Source: Copromyces sp. CBS 386.78 (taxonomy: Eukaryota > Ascomycota > Sordariomycetes > Sordariales > Sordariaceae). From it: 64,000 bases of DNA. A program made the position numbers and the translations under genes. The notes beneath the pieces were generated by a model. That model saw nothing but the letters and a program-made list of their open reading frames with translations, ran no database searches and was not told the DNA's origin. The DNA lies in NCBI GenBank assembly GCA_030685235.1, contig MU839093.1:496001-560000 (forward strand). Reading direction: 5' to 3'. Shown piece by piece: positions 32,400-42,859 of the stretch; positions within the stretch are counted from its first letter, which is position 1; every line of letters starts with the position of its first letter.

Positions 32400-33579
32400 A
32401 TGTACTCCAAACTCGCCCTTACCGCTCTCCTTCTGGCTACTGCTGAAGCTCGCTTCGGCCAGGAGCAGTCTGTAGCCCAGATAATCTCCTCTCTCAGCAA
32501 CTTCGGCAGCCCAGGCGTTGCTCCCACTCTTGCCGGTTCCACTCCCGGTGTCCTGCTCGCCGGTGCCAACGCCTGTGACAAGGTCAGTACATCTAAAGCT
32601 TGCAAATATCGTTCGTCACTAACACTCTGTCTAGCTCACCCTTGCCGACAGAATTGTTTCCGAACTCGGCAATGACAAGGCCGTCATTGACGCCGCGAAG
32701 AAGCTGGTTGCTGCTGAAAAGAACTTCAACCCCTTTGTTGTCTCTGTTCCTTCCATCTGTTCCGACCCGGCTCTGCCCGCCACTAAGGAGCTCAGGGGCA
32801 TCGTTCCCCTTGTTGACCCGGATGTGGCTGGCGCTGATGTTGCGAATGCCGCCTCGGCCAAGTCTCTCACCACTCCGTTCGCTGCCGATGGATTGAGTGT
32901 TGCGGATATCGTGGCTGCCAATGGCTTCACCAACTTTACTGCTCAGAGCGCCAGCGGCTCCAGCACCACTCCCGCTGCTGGTAACAACAACGGAAACAAC
33001 AACAATAATAATAACAACAATAGTAACAACAACGGCAACACTGGTGCTGTTACCTCCGCTGCCACCTCCGCTGCTCCTGCTGCCACCAGCGCCGCCTCCA
33101 AGGTCAGGTGCGGTAAGGTCAGGACTCTGACCACCATCGTCCAGCCCGCCGCTACCTCCGCGGCTGCTGACATCGGCAACGGTAATAACAACAACAACAA
33201 CAATAACAACAACGGCAACGCCAACGCCAACAACGGCAACAACGGCGTCCAAAAGTCCACCCTGGCCGGCGCCGATTTCGGTCTCTGCGTGCCCACCATG
33301 AGCTTCGTCGGCGGCCGGGCCAACCGCAAGGCCACCGAGTTCACCTTCCAGGCCAAGGACGCGCTCGTGGCCAAGGGCCAGCAGGAGGCGCTCAACCCCA
33401 ACATCATCACCAACCGCATCTGCGACCAGCTGACCAACGTCTGCCAGGCCAACGCGGCGGCCAAGACGGCGTGCTTGGATGCCAAGGCCCAGATCCAGGC
33501 GCTGGGCACGAGGGACGCTGCTACGGCGCAGAAGTGGAATGAGTTGCTGGGGTTCGCTGGGACTGATGTTTCTCAGTAA
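32400..33579 (+). CDS. Secreted Asn/Gly-rich cell-surface protein
   Basis: A 375-residue protein from exons 32400-32582 and 32635-33579. The 52-bp intron has a GTCAGT donor and CTAAC branch. A signal peptide (MYSKLALTALLLATAEA) is followed by a conserved fungal domain of about 150 residues, with AGSTPGVLLAGANACDK, LTLADRIVSELGNDKAVIDA, FNPFVVSVPSICSDPALPAT and GLSVADIVAANGFTNF. Two Asn/Gly runs (about residues 185-205 and 247-270) flank a spacer rich in Ala, Thr and Ser with one Cys. A second domain of about 100 residues closes the protein. No C-terminal GPI-type hydrophobic tail is present, so it is probably secreted or wall-retained. Similar fungal proteins have been given misleading names because of the repeats; function is unknown. 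Confidence 0.85.
32983..33035 (+). repeat. (AAC/AAT)n microsatellite encoding poly-Asn
   Basis: An in-frame Asn-codon run inside the secreted protein gene; a second run lies at about 33176-33242. Confidence 0.9.
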
Positions 33580-35239
33580 GCAGTGTCGGGCGGTGCTTGA
33601 AAAGTTGAGGGGCTTGGGGGGTGTGAAGAGGGTAGGATGGATGGTTTGGTGATAACACAGTACCTAGGTATTAGGACTTTGCCTAAATACATGTGAATAC
33701 TTGGAGCTGAACTCGGATTTTGCGTTGCTGTTCTTTCTGTCTTGCACTTGTGATATCACACCTCAATGCGCATTGCTTCATTGCTTTTGAAGTCGTCCAG
33801 CTATGTAGCCGCTTTGATGGGAATACGAGTTATAGACTGCTTGAGTTAGTCTTTCCACCTATCGAGACCTACCAAACGGTTTCATATTCCATGTCCCAAG
33901 GACTAAGCGTTGAACCTGGGCTAACACAATGCAACTAGGCAAAGCCAGGCGATAACCCTTCTGATGCCGTCTAATGAGACCAGAGATGTACCAGACGGAA
34001 GAAGATACCAACAGTAGCGTCTGATGCAATCTCGGCGTTGCACCGTCGTATTCTTTCGGTAGGTTTCCCTTCAACGAGAAGGTTAGTTGTCCGAGTTTTG
34101 GAAAGAGTGCACGAGCTACAGTTGGGTACCATAAGTCTGACAACAAAACAATGTGACTACCTCCTTAATTGAAATGCGGCCTTTCCAAGGCATATTGCCC
34201 CTTTTCTCGCATTAGCTATCTTCTTATCCAGGTCAAAAATCGTTGTTGCGGGGTTATTTCCCTGGAGTGTCCAAGTAGCTCGATTTACTATTTATTCGGA
34301 CTGCTCTCACTACCTCAAAGCCGATGCTCATAAGACGCCATGGGATTTGGAAGCAAGCCAAATTCTTTAATAACGAAGGAAAATTACAGGAATTATTTAT
34401 TTCCCTCCATGGTGGTCTTTTCGAGACAGATGAAGTGGTCGTGTTTTGGCGAGTTAATATGTAAAAGTGGGGTGTGCACACAGACTTATGGTGCTATACT
34501 GTAGGTAATCATATTCTGTGTTTTGGGCAAGTGCCCTCCCTTCGCGGCTTCGCCTCCCTCTGAATTGTGATGGGATAAACATCCCAATTTGGGGCAAAGG
34601 ACCTTTTTAGGTAGTCCCTTTGATGCCAAGCCCATCAAACAACAACAGCATCCAAAAAGATCGGGATTCCGGTAGGTCAGGATAGGCGGGCAACCCGGAA
34701 TCGGTTCCGGCGCATCCCAACACCAGTGTATGGAATCCTTTTCGGACTTCGGAGACGTCTTTTTCTTCCAACACATGGAATCCCGGGGTTAAATCCCTTA
34801 TAAATCCAGCCAGATCGTGGGTTCGGAGTTCCACTCAAACCCAAGCTCGCAAGATGAATTGGTAATCGACGATCGCCGAGTCTCCATTGTTGAATTGGGT
34901 TACAACCCGCCCAATCGTCCCCTCTGCCTCTCTCTCTCTCTCTCTTTCTCGTCCCGCCCCGCGACATGGAGATCGGATGTTCCCTTGTCTTCGATGACGC
35001 TATCGAAATTCCACATGTTTAGTGTTTTTCTTGGGTTTCGGGAGTATATTATAAATCAAAGTGATTCCCCACCTTGATGGCTCGGCTTCTTTTACCATCC
35101 CGACTTCTCTCAACTATTATAATCATCCGTCTACAAAGCATCTTCCTTAACCACTGACAACCTATTCAACGTACCAAGCTCGAACTACCCAAACCACGAA
35201 TAAACAGACAACATCTTTGAACACAATACGACAGTCAAG
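33580..35239. other. Intergenic region with CT tract
   Basis: About 1.66 kb with no supported gene. A CT microsatellite lies at about 34924-34955. The last 200 bp is a C/A-rich leader of the oxidoreductase gene, ending in cagtcaagATG. Confidence 0.5.
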
Positions 35240-36402
35240 ATGAAGGAAGCCATCGTGACAGACGGTAAACTCTCCCCCAGCCCCAATCCATCCATCAGAA
35301 ACCCCCTCCCCAAAACATCACCAACTAACCCTCTTCTTCTCCACCCTCAGGACCCAAAGTCCAAATCATCGACTCCCCCATCCCCACCCCCAACGACGAC
35401 CAAGTCCTCATCCGCGTCGTCGTCTCCGGGTGCAACCCAAAGGACTGGAAGATACCCCACTTAATGCCTCACAAGGCCCCCTTCAACGAAGGCAACCAAG
35501 GCGACGACATCGCGGGAATCGTCGAGGCCGTCGGCTCGCGCGTATGGGAGTTCAAGCCCGGTGACCGCGTCGCCGCCTTCCACGAGATGATGACGCCTCA
35601 CGGCAGCTGGGCCGAGTACGCCGTTGCGTGGCAACACACCACATTTCACATCCCCAAGGAAACCACCTTTGAGGAGGCTGCGGCGCTGCCGCTGGCCGCC
35701 ATGACTGCTGCTGTCGGTCTGTTTTCCCGTCTGGGACTGCCGGAGCCCTGGGCGAAGGCGGTGAGCGATGAGGAGCGCGAGAACACCCCGCTTGTTATTT
35801 ATGGCGCTTCGAGCGCTGTGGGGTATTATGCTCTGCAGCTGGCGAAGAGGAGCAACATCCACCCGTTGATCTGCATCGCCGGGCGGGCGGGCAGCGAGCG
35901 GGTTGCGCCGCTTTTGGACGAGACCAAGGGCGATGTGCTGATTGATTACCGTGAGGGTGAAAAGGCGGTCGTCGAGGGCATCAAGAAGGCGCTGAACGGC
36001 AGGCCGTTGCTGCACGCCTTTGATGCGGTGTCGGAGAAGGGAACCCCCGAGCATCTGGGGCAGGTGCTGAGCCACCCGGTGCAGAAGGGGGATAAGGAGG
36101 TGAGGGCTAAGGCGACATTTGTGTTGTTTGGCAACATGGGCGTGCCGGAGTATGTGGATCAGAGCATGACTATGGTTGGCAGCGTGCACCAGGATGAGAA
36201 GGACTTTGGGTATGTGTGGTTTAGATATATCGCGAGGGGGTTGCAGGAGGGTTGGTTCAAGGCACAGAGAACAGAGGTGATGCCCGGAGGATTGGCGGGT
36301 GTGCAAGAGGGCTTGGAAAGATTGAAGGATGGAAGGGCGAGTGCGGTGAAGTATGTTTATCGGATTAAGGAGACGGAAGGGGTGGAGAGGGGGGATGAGT
36401 AA
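35240..36402 (+). CDS. Zinc-less MDR oxidoreductase (quinone reductase / enoyl reductase-like)
   Basis: A 358-residue predicted NADPH-dependent reductase of the medium-chain dehydrogenase family. Exon 1 is only 25 nt (35240-35264); an 86-bp intron (GTAAAC donor) leads to exon 2 (35351-36402). The GroES-like domain has VSGCNPKDWK, NEGNQGDDIAGIVEAVG and FKPGDRVAAF. The Rossmann domain shows VIYGASSAVGYYALQLAK, with AxxxxG in place of the classic GxGxxG. The catalytic-zinc cysteine and histidine ligands of alcohol dehydrogenases are absent, which fits the ToxD/trans-enoyl-reductase-like subgroup common in moulds. Such enzymes reduce quinones or enoyl thioesters; the substrate is unknown, and no polyketide synthase lies nearby. 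Confidence 0.9.
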
Positions 36403-37313
36403 AGAAAAAGGTAGACTCCCTGAGTTAAGCCGCTTGTAGATATGTATTGAATGAGCCAGTTTTCACCGTCGCGTATATGATTTCCTGTACTATTCAAAAG
36501 CCATGACTCGGAGAACTTTCTTTCAACCAAGAAAGAAAGAAAGCAAAAGACAGCTTTTTGGGCAGGTTCGACCCCATCGACTGGTAAATAAAAGGAGTTA
36601 GTGCGCTACCAATTAATGCCCGGTAATACTCGCGGCTGTGTTATGTGTCGAACGCGCAGAGCATGTGAGAGCAATGCCTGTACCAATCCACCTCTGTAGG
36701 CTTGACATAGCCCTCCAACAAAAGATACTTTTCATGATGATCTCCAAAACCTATCCATCTTCCTCATGTCCTCTTTTGAGCCTAGCTTCTTTATCCATTC
36801 ATCACGTATCTCCTGTTCGTTTGAATGATGTTCTCTACACGGCCTTACTTCGCCCCTCTACAACAGCCGCCGGCCCACACGTCAACCCCAAAGCCAGGGC
36901 GGCCGATCTGATAGGCCTTCATTCGTTGGTCTTCAACATCCAAAATCCCAGAAAGATGAAACCAACAAACGAGAGAAACGGAAAATGCCACACATAATCT
37001 ACGGCCAATCCCGAATTTCCAGCGATTACGTACATGCAGAAAGGTGCAGCGGCCGCCCTAAGGAAGCCCAACCCCGCCTTGGACAAGGATCGATATCCAT
37101 ATGGTGGGTGGATGCATGTTATTCCATATATCAACCTCACCTGCTCGTCATCGTCACTTGAGCGCTGGACTTTAATCTTTTCATCTGGTCAATCATTACA
37201 CTACATGTACAAAAGCCAAATCTCAGCTTCAATTTCATCAAGTCAAACAACATCGAACAACAACTTACTCACCTACACTCATAATAACCACCCCCAGAAA
37301 TAGTCAGTCCAAT
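36403..37313. other. Intergenic region
   Basis: About 0.9 kb. The right part is promoter and leader of the beta-trefoil gene. A minus-strand frame at 36919-37140 encodes two hydrophobic segments but has no ATG at its 5' end and no detectable partner exons, so I do not call it. Confidence 0.5.
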
Positions 37314-38717
37314 ATGACCTCAACCCCACCATACCCACCCATTCCCCGGCCCCTTCCCATCGATGCCTCCAACGCCAACTCCAACGACAACAACAACGAT
37401 GATGCCCAATCAGACATCAGCATCCCCTATTCTTCCCTGACCGAAAGCACCATCAGCACCGGGGCCGGCAGCGGTTTTCTCACCCCCACCGCATCATCAG
37501 ATGCCCAATCTACCGCTGCCGGTGATTCTGAAGGGGTAAACCTACAGACCATCACCTCCGTTCTGAATGAAATGGACTCCTCTTCTTATCATGGTCATGG
37601 TGAACGTATTGATGATTCTCTGGCGCAATGGAGATCTTTGTACCGCAAGGAGATCGAACAGCAAATTGTCGACAACCGAAACCGAGACCGAAGCAGGACG
37701 ATGATGACCACCAGCAACGCCTTGAGCGCTGGGAACCTGCAGTTGCATACCAGCCAGACGAGTGAGACCTTGACTCGCGAAGGAGGAGGAGGAGCTAGGC
37801 TCGACGGCAACGGACAGACGAGAAGCAAAGGAAAGGGAAGAGAAGAAGGACCAAAGTCGAGCCCAAGCGACTCCTCATCCTCCTCGTCTACCTCCTCCGT
37901 TACGCCTTCATCCATAAAGTTTGTCTTCAACCTACATCCCAACTTCATCACCATCCGCCATGTCCTATTCCTTATCTTCATTCTCGTCCTCTCATGCGCT
38001 TGCTTACGCGTCACCGTCTCATCTCCCAGTAGGTCGACCACCAGTCCCTCCAACATGTCCCATGATGATCACGATGACCAGGAATTCCCACCATTAACCA
38101 TCCTCACCCCCGCGCCCACAGAAATAGCGAGTCACACCCGCTCTTCAACCCCCACGCCACAAGCATACGAAAGTGCTCCATCGTCTCCTTCCGGAGCCGG
38201 AGCTCAAAAACCACGCTACATCCGACACGCCGCCCCCTTCCCAGGCCAAACGTACCTCCTCCTCGAAGCCTCCACGGGCCGAGCCCTGACCTTGATAGAC
38301 GGGAACTTGCGGCTGGTTCACGTTCCGGATCCGGATCTGATAAGCATTACTGATCAATCCCATCTTGACCTAACCGGCAGCAGCGTAGCTGTGCCAACTT
38401 GCGCAAAAGGTCAATGCAACTGGCACTGGCACTGCATCGAGACCGCGGGGTGGTTGGGCTTCCGCAACGCGGCGAGTGGCACCTTTTTGGGACACGATAT
38501 GTGGCAGAACATCGTTGCGAAGGCGTACATCCATAACGGGTGGGAGTGGATGGCTGCGAGGCTGACGCCTGGTGGGCCGGAAGGAAAGGGCTGGCATTTG
38601 TTGGTGACGCATTGGGAGAAGCTGTACAGGATAAAGTTCTTGGAGGAGCGGGGAGGCGCTTTTGTAGCGATGGATTCGACGGAGGGGACGGTTTGGGAGT
38701 TTGTTGGTTTGATTTGA
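37314..38717 (+). CDS. Single-pass membrane protein with beta-trefoil-like C-terminal domain
   Basis: An intronless 467-residue protein. The first about 205 residues are polar, with Asn, Ser and Gly runs and basic patches (RSKGKGREEG). One hydrophobic helix follows at about residues 215-237 (VLFLIFILVLSCACLRV) with no N-terminal signal peptide, suggesting type II topology. A Pro/Ser/Thr stalk leads to a domain of about 160 residues (about 300-467) with TYLLLEASTGRALTL, GWLGFRNAASGTFLGHD and NGWEWMAARLTPGG followed by a YRIKFLEERGGAFVA strand. This looks like the fascin/actin-crosslinking-like beta-trefoil found in many fungal proteins of unknown function. A carbohydrate- or protein-binding surface role is plausible but not shown. 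Confidence 0.75.
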   Translation: MTSTPPYPPIPRPLPIDASNANSNDNNNDDAQSDISIPYSSLTESTISTGAGSGFLTPTASSDAQSTAAGDSEGVNLQTITSVLNEMDSSSYHGHGERIDDSLAQWRSLYRKEIEQQIVDNRNRDRSRTMMTTSNALSAGNLQLHTSQTSETLTREGGGGARLDGNGQTRSKGKGREEGPKSSPSDSSSSSSTSSVTPSSIKFVFNLHPNFITIRHVLFLIFILVLSCACLRVTVSSPSRSTTSPSNMSHDDHDDQEFPPLTILTPAPTEIASHTRSSTPTPQAYESAPSSPSGAGAQKPRYIRHAAPFPGQTYLLLEASTGRALTLIDGNLRLVHVPDPDLISITDQSHLDLTGSSVAVPTCAKGQCNWHWHCIETAGWLGFRNAASGTFLGHDMWQNIVAKAYIHNGWEWMAARLTPGGPEGKGWHLLVTHWEKLYRIKFLEERGGAFVAMDSTEGTVWEFVGLI

Positions 38718-39057
38718 GGAGTTGGGATCACGTGTGCCTGTGGCCTTGGAGACTCTTTTTTTGGGAGGACAAGACTTTTGCCATGGCTGGTTGGTGTGAG
38801 GCTGGTACATGGCTGATGATCGGTGACAATTGTCGTGGGAAATGGGTGTTTTTTGACATGTGTCTCGTTTGGGCGCCTTCCACGCCATCACGGAGGTCGG
38901 AGTTAAGGATCGCATACGACTTGTTTCCATTCAGAAACCACATCTAAATAGACAGCTGTCTCTCTACCTAAGCGTATGGCTTCTGAGTCCAGACTGACTT
39001 CCTGTAAAAGACTACAAGTTAGCTTATCGGTGGTGTTTCAAATCGTTCCATCAGTGC
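38718..39057. other. Convergent 3' intergenic region
   Basis: 340 bp between converging genes; only 3' UTR sequence expected, nothing else seen. Confidence 0.5.
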
Positions 39058-40418
39058 TTACAAAGGAAAATAAGCATGCAACTTTGGGTCGTTGACAGCC
39101 ACCCTCATCCTCTCTAAGAGGAGCTGGATCTCAGCATCCTGCCACCCCAAAACCATCTTACAAATGTAAGTCGCGAATCCTTCTAGCCCTGTCTCAATTG
39201 AAAGACGGTTGAACAATCCAATCTCCTTTTGAATTTTGTTTTTTGGCCAACCTCCGATGGGTAACCTGACGTGGTGAGTGTGGATCTTCTCCGTAAAGCC
39301 AGCTTCTCGCAGCCATTCCTTCCAATATTCCGCCACCCTCCACGTACGACCTGTTACCTCTCCAGTCTCGTAGTATATGCTGGCCCAATCATGATAAATG
39401 CAATCATCGGGGAGCTCACCCACGTTAGCACGGACAGGAAGCGCAAACTCTCGCTGCTCAAACCAGCCCCCGGGCTTGAGGGTGCGGAGAATTTCCTTGT
39501 AGAGTTTGGGCCAATCTTTGATGGAGCCGCCGAGCGAGCTGATGTGTATGTAGTCAAAATCGTTTTCTGCAAAGGTCCATTCGAGCTCGCAGTTGTCGAT
39601 TTCAAATCTACAATTGGGGCTGATCCAGCGTGGTTGTATGGGGGAGATGTCGATGCCGATGACTTGGGCGGCCGGGAACTGCTCTGCAAAATCACTGACG
39701 TGTTAAGCTTTGTCAGTATCAAACAGCGAAGGAATCTGGGAAACAAAAAGGCATAACATACAGGCACCAGATGCCAGTTCCGCATCCGACGTCCAACACC
39801 CTTTGGGGATTTTTCAAGGGAGCAAGAAACAGCTGATTGTCGTAAGTTAGACACATCATATGGTGACTACAAGGGGGTTAGAGCCAAGCTAAATCAAGGT
39901 ATTGCGGCCGGTAGCATGAAGAGGAACATACAACATATCCAAGCACTCATTCTGGGTGTCGTCGTTCGGTGCCCTTTAGAGTGTATTAGTTCCCGTACGT
40001 CTTGTCTTGTTGCGCTGAGGAGAATGGTTGTACCAGTAATAGGCACCGTCATAGTTGTGATACGAGCGGCCGTTTATCTGGCGGTATTCCTGAATCGCTC
40101 TGTTCAAAGAGGCAGTGATCGAGCGATAGCTAACCTGTGATCAACTTAAACATTCAGATGTAAAAGTCAAAAGGTGATGCATACTCGCCATCTTCGAACC
40201 CAGGGTCAGACTTTTCGTCGATATTATCAACCTCAAAGATAGGACCGACATTGTGGTTCTCGACCTTGTTGATATTAGGGACCTGGATGCCGCGTATCTT
40301 GTATTTAGATCATTGCGATGCTTACTGGTATGATATGCTCCTGGAACGGCTCTTGTAAATGCTCCGGTACAGGCGCAAATGTGGACGGCCCGGCTACAGG
40401 TTCCGTTTCTGTCGTCAT
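39058..40418 (-). CDS. LaeA-like SAM-dependent methyltransferase
   Basis: A 356-residue class I methyltransferase from six exons: 40326-40418, 40185-40282, 40034-40129, 39932-39973, 39762-39866 and 39058-39694. All but the first intron are 55-67 bp with normal signals. The first is 43 bp in my model; an acceptor 18 bp further (CAACAAG) would give 61 bp. Joined sequence shows the LaeA-type entry [20 protein letters not shown], then [12 protein letters not shown], motif [21 protein letters not shown], the acidic-loop block [27 protein letters not shown] and motif [18 protein letters not shown]. LaeA itself is a nuclear regulator of secondary metabolism; the many LaeA-like paralogues in moulds are mostly uncharacterised, so function here stays open. 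Confidence 0.85.
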
Positions 40419-41683
40419 CGTAGTAGATCCTTCGAGTCGTGGTGCTTGGGTACCTCTAGAGCCCCTTTGAAGAAGCGAGTTTGGAAGACGTGATCAACTG
40501 TATTCGTAGTCACAGCCAAGAGAGTGCGTCTTCGAGGCAGGGGGGGATTTGATAGGACCAAATGAGGAACCTGGAGTGTCCCGCGAGTTCCGGATGATTT
40601 TGGATTGAAAGATGTCCCAGCGAGACTTGGTGTGAATTCCGGGGAATTCATCGAGTGTGGGGGAACTGGCGTGTCAACCTCATTTTGGCCGCCTTTACCG
40701 CGTTCTGTGGGATATTTGTCCTGTCTCTTGTGGGCGATCTGTCAAATCGAAGCCATTAGATTAGTTGACGGGGTAGACGGTGAACGACTTGACCGACTGA
40801 CTGTTAATGTCGCAAGCTAACGCCACAAAAGCATGACCGGCGAGACCGGGTGCATTCCGCGGTACACCTATTCCCCGGTGCAGCCCCAAGCGTGCATGAC
40901 CCACCGGAACAACCCGTTTCTTGCCGTTCGACCGTTGATGGCTTGATTAGGAAAGTCGCTGTTGAATGAATCGTGGCGACATTGCAGCCTTGTGAAGCTA
41001 TTCCGATGCATCGCGAGAAAGTAGCGAGAAAAAAAAAAAAAAAAAAAAAAAAAAGGACTGTATGGCATGTTGGGCCTTCGAAGGGGTTCTCTCAGTTCCT
41101 CTCGCGGTGATCCGATCAAGTCTCGGTGGGTTGTCGATCTGTAAGTCAACGTTCTTCCGCTGCTGTGACTTTGACACTTGCGGCGTCAAGCATCACCTCG
41201 GTATCGGACTAACGGGCCATGCGGATTGAATAGTCCCTGCCACAGCTCCTGCCGTCCGTTACTAGCCGTGCCTATGCGCATTCCTTCCACTTTCAACTGT
41301 CAAAATGAAAGACTGGAAGCTGTTCATCTGACTGGAAGGAGTGCTCGCCGAAATCGTTTCTGCACCATCGCGTCACCCGTTTGTCAATATTAATAAGAAC
41401 GAGATGATGAAGCTAAAAGTTCACGTCGAGGAGGTGTAGGTGCTGCTTACATATGATGGACGAGGTAGACCGAAATCTCTACACAGATTAACTGGATACT
41501 GCTTCATGTCGCTAGATGACGAAAACTGAAATCAGGAGGAGGAAGATGCAGATTGCCAGTGAAGAAGTTGCTGTATTTTCAACATTGAAGACTTCGCTGA
41601 ATCAACCGTCTACGGAAAGCAAAACTATGACTATGTCCCAACGAACAAAGCACAACACAAATACCTTTGTGTAACACAAACCG
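40419..41683. other. Intergenic region with poly-A tract
   Basis: About 1.3 kb. The left part is promoter of the methyltransferase. A run of about 26 A lies at 41029-41054. No supported gene. Confidence 0.5.
41029..41054. repeat. Poly-A homopolymer
   Basis: About 26 consecutive A bases in non-coding DNA. Confidence 0.95.
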
Positions 41684-42727
41684 CTAAGCCTCAACACCTG
41701 TCACGTACTGTAGAGCAAGTGTTAGATTCGCCATTGCGCTCAGAAAAAGCGAGAGTGCTATGAACTTCAGCTTCAATGGTGTAAACGCATCGAATATTGT
41801 CAGCGTGATCAACAAAACGCCAACAAGTGCGGGATTGAAAATGTTCAATATCATGATGAACTCCCGCACGGATGTCTCCGCCTTTCCGTCACTCTCTTGG
41901 GTCTTTTCACTGCGGTTTGCCAGGGCATTCTATGCTGCGTTGCCGATTTCGTTGCAAGTTTTTGTCCCGTACACATCATCACATATTTCCATCTTTTGGA
42001 CACGAGCGTCTACCTCCTGGGGCCCCCGGTACTCGGCGTGGCCAGCGATATCCCCGGCGGGAATGTCATATATGGCTTGCTGCCGAATGATAACGCCTCC
42101 GCTGTTGCCGTCGCCATTCCGGGCCACGGTGATGTTTGAGTCAATGTCTAGATTGGCGCTTCCTTCGGGATTTTGTGTCCACCTGAACGCCGTTGAGGCA
42201 AGGGCAACTTCACTTCTGCTTGCATCGTCGGCTCTCCGGACTTTTCTCGCCCCTTGGTATTGGCTGTAGGAAGCTGGAGTGGCCTTGTCGTCCGACTTGG
42301 TGTCCGTAGAGTCCAGAGGAGGCAGGACACATTGAACCCAGCCGGTTGTGAGGAGATTTCTGCTACCAGGGGTGGAGATGGAGGCGTGGCAGTAGGCAGC
42401 GGGGGCAAAGGGACCTGCAGTCAGGTTGAAGTTGTAGCTGGTGTTGCCACTGGGTCAGCAAAAAAAACAGCTTCGCAGGACTGGGATGAGCACGGCTTAC
42501 TCAACGAAAGGCCTGTTTGCAGAGGCAGAGGCAGACAGGCCAACAATGCTAATGTTCCGATGAAAATCGGCACTCCGGCGATTGAGCAATTGCAAGACAT
42601 TGGCGGCAAGGGCATTGTGGTTATTGTCGGTAGGGCAATCGTCAATGTATTGATGGGGGACGGCACGGGCAAGAGAGACGGTCCAGAAGACTGCTCCAAT
42701 TATGTAAAGCTTCATGATGATGACCAT
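41684..42727 (-). CDS. Secretory-pathway protein with possible two-helix C-terminus (model uncertain)
   Basis: Exon 1 (42501-42727) encodes a signal peptide (MKLYIIGAVFWTVSLARA, possible ATGs at 42727 and 42715). A 51-bp intron (GTAAGC donor, CTGAC branch) leads to exon 2, with a Cys-containing lumenal domain: SYNFNLTAGPFAPAAYCHA, TTGWVQCVLPPL, then NLDIDSNITVARNGDG. The frame meets TAG at 41930-41932. It then continues open in the same frame for 82 codons, encoding two hydrophobic helices (FNPALVGVLLITLTIF and LKFIALSLFLSAMANLTLAL). Three readings fit: the protein ends at TAG as a soluble 248-residue product; TAG is the end of an intron (donors at 42013 or 41974, both phase 0); or the gene is broken. 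The coherent helices favour splicing. Function unknown. Confidence 0.5.
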
Positions 42728-42859
42728 ATTTCTGGATTTGGGGGAGTGGTTTGATCTCGGGTGTGTTCGAAGAATGTGCGGATGTGATGTGATGGCAGAG
42801 GCACCAAAGGGAATTAGAAAACTCCCAATTTATGGATCAAGGAGGTGACCCAAACGCGA

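Noticed and set aside
35461..36306. 281-codon frame antisense to the MDR reductase
   Set aside because: Shadow of the well-supported reductase coding sequence.
36568..36590. B-box-like GGTTCGACCCC suggesting a tRNA
   Set aside because: No A box or acceptor stem can be built around it.
36919..37140. Minus-strand frame with two hydrophobic segments
   Set aside because: It begins at GTG with stops just upstream, and I find no splice partner that would give a complete protein; possibly an exon relic but not supportable.
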